From assembly GCA_023375675.1 (NCBI GenBank), contig JALQBC010000011.1, positions 806,001 to 870,000 of the forward strand: 64,000 bases of DNA, read 5' to 3'. A program made the position numbers and the translations under genes. Below the pieces are notes generated by a model. The model was not told the origin of the DNA, did no database searches, and saw only the letters and a list, made by a program, of their open reading frames with translations. The stretch is from Cytospora piceicola. Its lineage: Eukaryota; Ascomycota; Sordariomycetes; Diaporthales; Cytosporaceae. Positions 60,003 through 64,000 of this stretch are shown piece after piece; position 1 is the stretch's first letter, and each line of letters opens with the position of its first letter.

Positions 60003-63000
60003 GGCCTCCTTGGGTCGAAGCTCAGGCGTCGCTGATGGATCCCCCCGCCTATAAGCCTGCATCGATGGACTGACTGTTTCTGGTTTGCATCCAGATTGAT
60101 CCCTGTGGACATTCGGACCTCATCAGGGTCGAGCAGCGTCAAGGCCGTAGAAGTACTGATGGCGTCGTCAAATTAGCGGGGGCACCATGGCAGCCTCGTA
60201 GCATGGCGGGTGATAACACAATACTGGACGGGACACAGGCTGGGCTTGCCTAGCCCATAGAGATGGATTGGCCTTCGCGCCCCAAAACGCATCGGGTGAA
60301 CGATATCATCGAGGTTGGAAATTACACCTTCTTACCTGCTTCGCCACCGAGAAACTGCCTGGCGTTCGACTGGGATTACTCCCACCCTGGCTTGCCGGCA
60401 AACCTTCCGAGGATTCGACGAACACATGTGGTTTCTCATAGTACCTATTCATTGTATTGGTCTTCCTATAAGTCTATTTTTAATCCGTACTCTATTGAAC
60501 TACGAACCGCCTCTGGACAGGGTGGCATTGTCCAGCATACGCATCAACGAGCGAAGTTCGCCCTGGGGTCTTCAATGCCATCCCCACCGGCCGCGTGCCT
60601 AATACCACCCCCATCTCTCGTCATGTTATGCAACATACCGGCAGTTACTCATTCCTGTGATAGTCTCAAGAATATCAACGACCACGGGCCTCACTGTCCA
60701 CTTCGCCCACAGCATCCAGTCCCAGGATAACGTTGTAGTGTGTGTGGCCTATGGCCTGGTGTCTGGAGGCGAGCTAGGATACTGCAAGGGCTGAACTGGC
60801 CTGGTGATGGATGGTTGGGAAGTTGGGCCAGGCCTGGCTCGAGAAAGGAGCATTCCCCGGAATATGATATAATGGCCAGAATGTGATACTGACCAAAAAG
60901 ACTGTTTAGGAGGGCTCGATCAGGCCGTCCTGCCATTGATTGATTTTCTGCCCAATTTTGGATGGGTTCAGAGACACCAAGGTTGTACTTGGAAGGCCAT
61001 GTCGCAAGTGAAGCCAGGTTCAGATAAGCGCTCTGCTAGAGGAGGCGGCACTGAGGCTGAGTCTGGCCAGGTCCTACCGAATCCGAGGCCTAATCGGGGA
61101 TTTGTCAGGGCAGAAGGTGCCTTGGGAAAGGAGCGGGCCGCGATGATGTGCTGGCGTAAGCACTGAAAGCAGCATACATATGTACCTAGCTTTGCATGAT
61201 GTTTGTGGGTGAGGTGCATGTCATTGGAGGGAGGGGGGAGGGGACACGGATGGTTCGAGGTCTGTCCAGGCCAGGCCATCGGCGCTGCTGCGGCTTTCCC
61301 TCATATTAGGCCGCTGAACAAGTGGCCACGTGCGTGTTGATGCTGCTGCTACTACTGCTGCTGCTGTTCTTCAGGACGACGAGGGCGGAGGACTCGTGAC
61401 CCTGGTTGCCGGTCCAAGAACATCTAGACGGACGGGGATTGGGTCACATGCAGATTGGTTTGGACAGCAGCTGAAGGAGTCAAGGCGTTGGGACCTCGGG
61501 ACCTCGGGAGGCGGAATTACCGCAATGGGGGACTTCTGAGAAAGGGGGGCACTGCATGTTGATTCTGGTGGTATGGCAGCTGTATGGGTTCTGTCGAGAT
61601 CGCTGTCTCAAAGGTTGCATTTCATAAGTATTGACTTACTAAGGCAACCAGCCCAAGTGGAACGTGAATGTGAATGTGGATATCAAACGTTCATATCAAC
61701 ATCAACCCAGGCCCAACGTTAAGGACATATCACTTGAATACTATACAGGCCTGACAGCCAGTCGCCGAGCTGCAGGCGCCCGGGTGGGATGGCGCATATG
61801 TAGTGTACCTCTATTGCATAGTTTGGAGGCATCCTTTTCAGGTTGACCGAGAGACAGACCGACAAATGTTAGAATGACAGACTGAAAGATAACCTGACTG
61901 ACTGACTGACTGACTGACTGGTTGACAGATAGACTGACACATTGACAAGTTTGACAGTGTGGCAAATAAGATGGACAACCGAAGTCAACAGAGGCTTGAA
62001 GTTGTAAAGTTGTATTAGCTAATACAACGTTACTAAGTATAATTTGGCTCGTATAGCGTCCGTTATGTCGTTAACATGACTCTGTCAGTGTGTTTAAGAA
62101 GACCACCACAAACTTCCTAGGTAGGCAATATACACCAAGCAACATGCGTTAGATCAGTTGATCGATACTGATGTAGTCCGTCCGTACATATACGGCTGAG
62201 AAAAAAGAAATGCGCTGACGATCTATTAATAGGAGTCGGTGTGGACGTCCAAGAAAACAAGATATAGAAAGGCATGTGGAAGAATCTCTACTGTTTTGAC
62301 CGGAACATTGGTGATTGATACGATTGCTTTGCTGGGTAAGGTGTATCCTTGGCCTTGCGGGGAGAACTTGATGAGAGGGGGGGGGTTAGGGGTGTTGGCT
62401 AGGACCTTTGGGGGGGGGGAGGATGGTCTGTGTGGTTTGTGTGTAAAAGAGACTCGAGAAGGAGGAAAGAAGGAGAGGAGGGGAGAAGGGGGGGGGGGGG
62501 ATTGGTCGGGTGGTGTATATAGAGGGGTAATAGGCAAGGGTTAATTAAAAAGGAAGGAAACCTCAGTCACAGGTAGCTTCTCTCTCACATGTCTTTGTCT
62601 CTTGCCTGTTGCCTGTTGCCTCTCGTCTATTGTCTCTGTCTCTCTGTCTCTCCGTCTCTCTCTCTCTCCCTCCACACCCACATTGAAACTGCTTCCTCAA
62701 TCAACAAATCAATTCCCTTGGACTCCACATCCACAATACCACATTCTACTATAGTATACGCAAGTACGTACCATTCATGTACACTATGCATAGTAGTACC
62801 CACTACTGCTGCACACAGCCCTCGCCTTCTCAGCAACCTTCAGCCCTCAACCTTTGAAGCCTTCTGCAGCCTGGAGTACGGGGACTAGTAGCTATAATAA
62901 CTACTACTAAAGACCTTGTGCGACATCTGGGACTGATCATCGGACACTGCCCCGAGTTATTCACTGCACTATCTGATTGACTACCTGAATGACTGACTGA

Positions 63001-63390
63001 CACTTGGCCTTCTTCTCCTTCCAGGCCATTTATTCCCTTCTTCGATTCTCTTTCACCGCCAGTCCTATCTACTACAAACAGAGCTATACCCCGGATCAAC
63101 CCACGAAAACCACCAGGCCGCTCAAACTCCTTACCACTGACGTATGTCCGTACCTATGCGATAAACGCGGCTGCCATCGCCGTCTATCCTCCACTCTCCA
63201 CCGTCTGCTGTCCCGCCCGCCCCGATTTCTCTCCTGCTCCTGCGCGAACCAAAGAGCCCACCAGCAGCAATAACGCCCTCTGACACCCTCCACTGCCGCG
63301 TGAGAGGGTGAAGAGAGCGAAAGCCAGGAAGAAACAGGAACCCTGGTCCAAGTCCAGCCCGGACTGGAGACGGGACAAGACGTCAACGTC
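60003..63390. other. Intergenic, no gene seen; G-tracts and microsatellites
   Basis: About 3.4 kb upstream of the metacaspase. It contains a CTG/CTA trinucleotide patch (about 61340-61366), a CTGA array, three long G runs (62377-62385, 62410-62419, 62488-62500) and pyrimidine-rich DNA (62580-62670). Short frames exist but none is convincing. Confidence 0.6.
61894..61920. repeat. CTGA tetranucleotide repeat
   Basis: Nearly seven perfect CTGA units. Related TGAC-type fragments continue to about 61950. Confidence 0.9.
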
Positions 63391-64000
63391 ATGTCTGGCT
63401 ACCCGACTTACCAAGCCTCGTACGGCGCTCCGCCGACAGGAGCATACCCCCCTCAGGGATACTATTCGTACGCCTCATGACCTCTGCAACGTCTTGTCTG
63501 ACATTTCCGCAAACAGTCTCACTGACAGCAGCCTCTCGCTTCATCCTAGTACCCAGCAGCCAGCTTACAACGGATACGCCGGCCCTACTCCGCCCGCCGC
63601 CTACGGCTACCAATCACCCCCTCAGCCCTACGCTTTCAATCCTGTACCGCAGCAATACGGCGGCTACAATGCCCCTCCCCAGGGTCAGTACGGCAGATCG
63701 GGTGAGCAGCAAGCACCGCTGGGAAAGAAACCATACATACGTTCTTACGTATGACATGTGACTTGTGTTTGGGACACGCGCGTCTAACAGAATCCTCCTC
63801 GCTGCGCAGATGTGCCTACCACCCACTCCAACTCCTACATACACGGAAACCACAATGCACCACCTCCACCTCCCGCACAGCCCCAACATTTCGGCACCGG
63901 CGCACCGAGCAACTACGCGTTTCAGTATTCGCAATGCAACGGCCGGAGGAAAGCCCTACTCGTCGGCATCAACTATTTCGGCCAACGCGGCCAGCTGAGG
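63391..64000 (+). CDS. casA: Metacaspase (peptidase C14), N-terminal part; runs off the window
   Basis: Exons 63391-63467, 63550-63701 and 63810 to beyond 64000, with introns of 82 and 108 bp and consistent phases. The N-terminal prodomain is rich in Tyr, Pro, Gln and Gly ([19 protein letters not shown]), as in type I fungal metacaspases. It leads into [20 protein letters not shown] then GQRGQLR, the first strand and loop of the caspase-like domain. The catalytic His and Cys lie beyond the window. Type I metacaspases are Ca2+-dependent Arg/Lys-specific proteases involved in protein quality control and cell death. The start follows the only ATG giving this prodomain. Confidence 0.93.

Noticed and set aside
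60263..60730. A 155-residue plus-strand frame as a gene
   Set aside because: No recognisable domain or conserved pattern, no extension by plausible introns, and it ends in low-confidence composition.

Overview
The window looks like a filamentous ascomycete (Pezizomycotina, probably Sordariomycetes) chromosome. The genes have short GT-AG introns (55-108 bp), and their products include a filamentous-fungal type metacaspase and complex I 40 kDa subunit. There are two sharply different compartments. Positions 1 to about 37.1 kb are an extremely AT-rich, gene-free block with the signature of repeat-induced point mutation (RIP): CpA/TpG almost gone, TpA in excess, CpG kept, and no long open frames. 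From about 37.2 kb to the end the base composition is normal and the region is gene-rich.

The RIP block is a stack of dead mobile elements. Comparing copies within the window, I read these parts: a Tad1-like LINE (1-3255) with two 3' fragments; a Ty1/Copia element on the plus strand (25425-32108, two 189-bp LTRs); a second Copia copy of the same family on the minus strand that can be followed in colinear pieces from 32173 down to its 3' LTR at 10451; and a Ty3/Gypsy element on the minus strand (11632-18652, two 223-bp LTRs). The older Copia copy is interrupted by the younger Copia, the Gypsy element, two terminal-inverted-repeat elements and one copy of a palindrome-rich repeat. That palindrome-rich, apparently non-coding family (copies A-D at 3269, 18883, 33650 and 35825) carries GC-rich hairpins, TAAG microsatellite arrays (A, B and D), and a roughly 218-bp unit present once or twice. 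I did not recognise it, and it is the best candidate here for something undescribed. A MITE-like family with two-part terminal inverted repeats is also present.

The gene-rich part holds, in order: a Ytp1-like membrane protein (minus), a LACTB2-like metallo-beta-lactamase-fold hydrolase (minus), the SAGA deubiquitinase Ubp8 (plus), the eEF1A lysine methyltransferase Efm5 (minus), the complex I 40 kDa subunit NUO-40 (minus), the proteasome lid subunit Rpn9 (plus), a tRNA-Glu(UUC), a Ser/Thr-rich single-pass membrane protein (minus), an unrecognised nuclear-looking protein (plus), and the start of a metacaspase cut by the window end. Most are ordinary housekeeping genes with no sign of a functional cluster. 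NUO-40 and Rpn9 share a 584-bp divergent promoter, and Ubp8 and Efm5 converge. The Ytp1 gene's 3' end lies only about 350 bp from the RIP block. Exon boundaries were deduced by eye from splice consensus and reading-frame continuity with family knowledge; no alignment or search was run.
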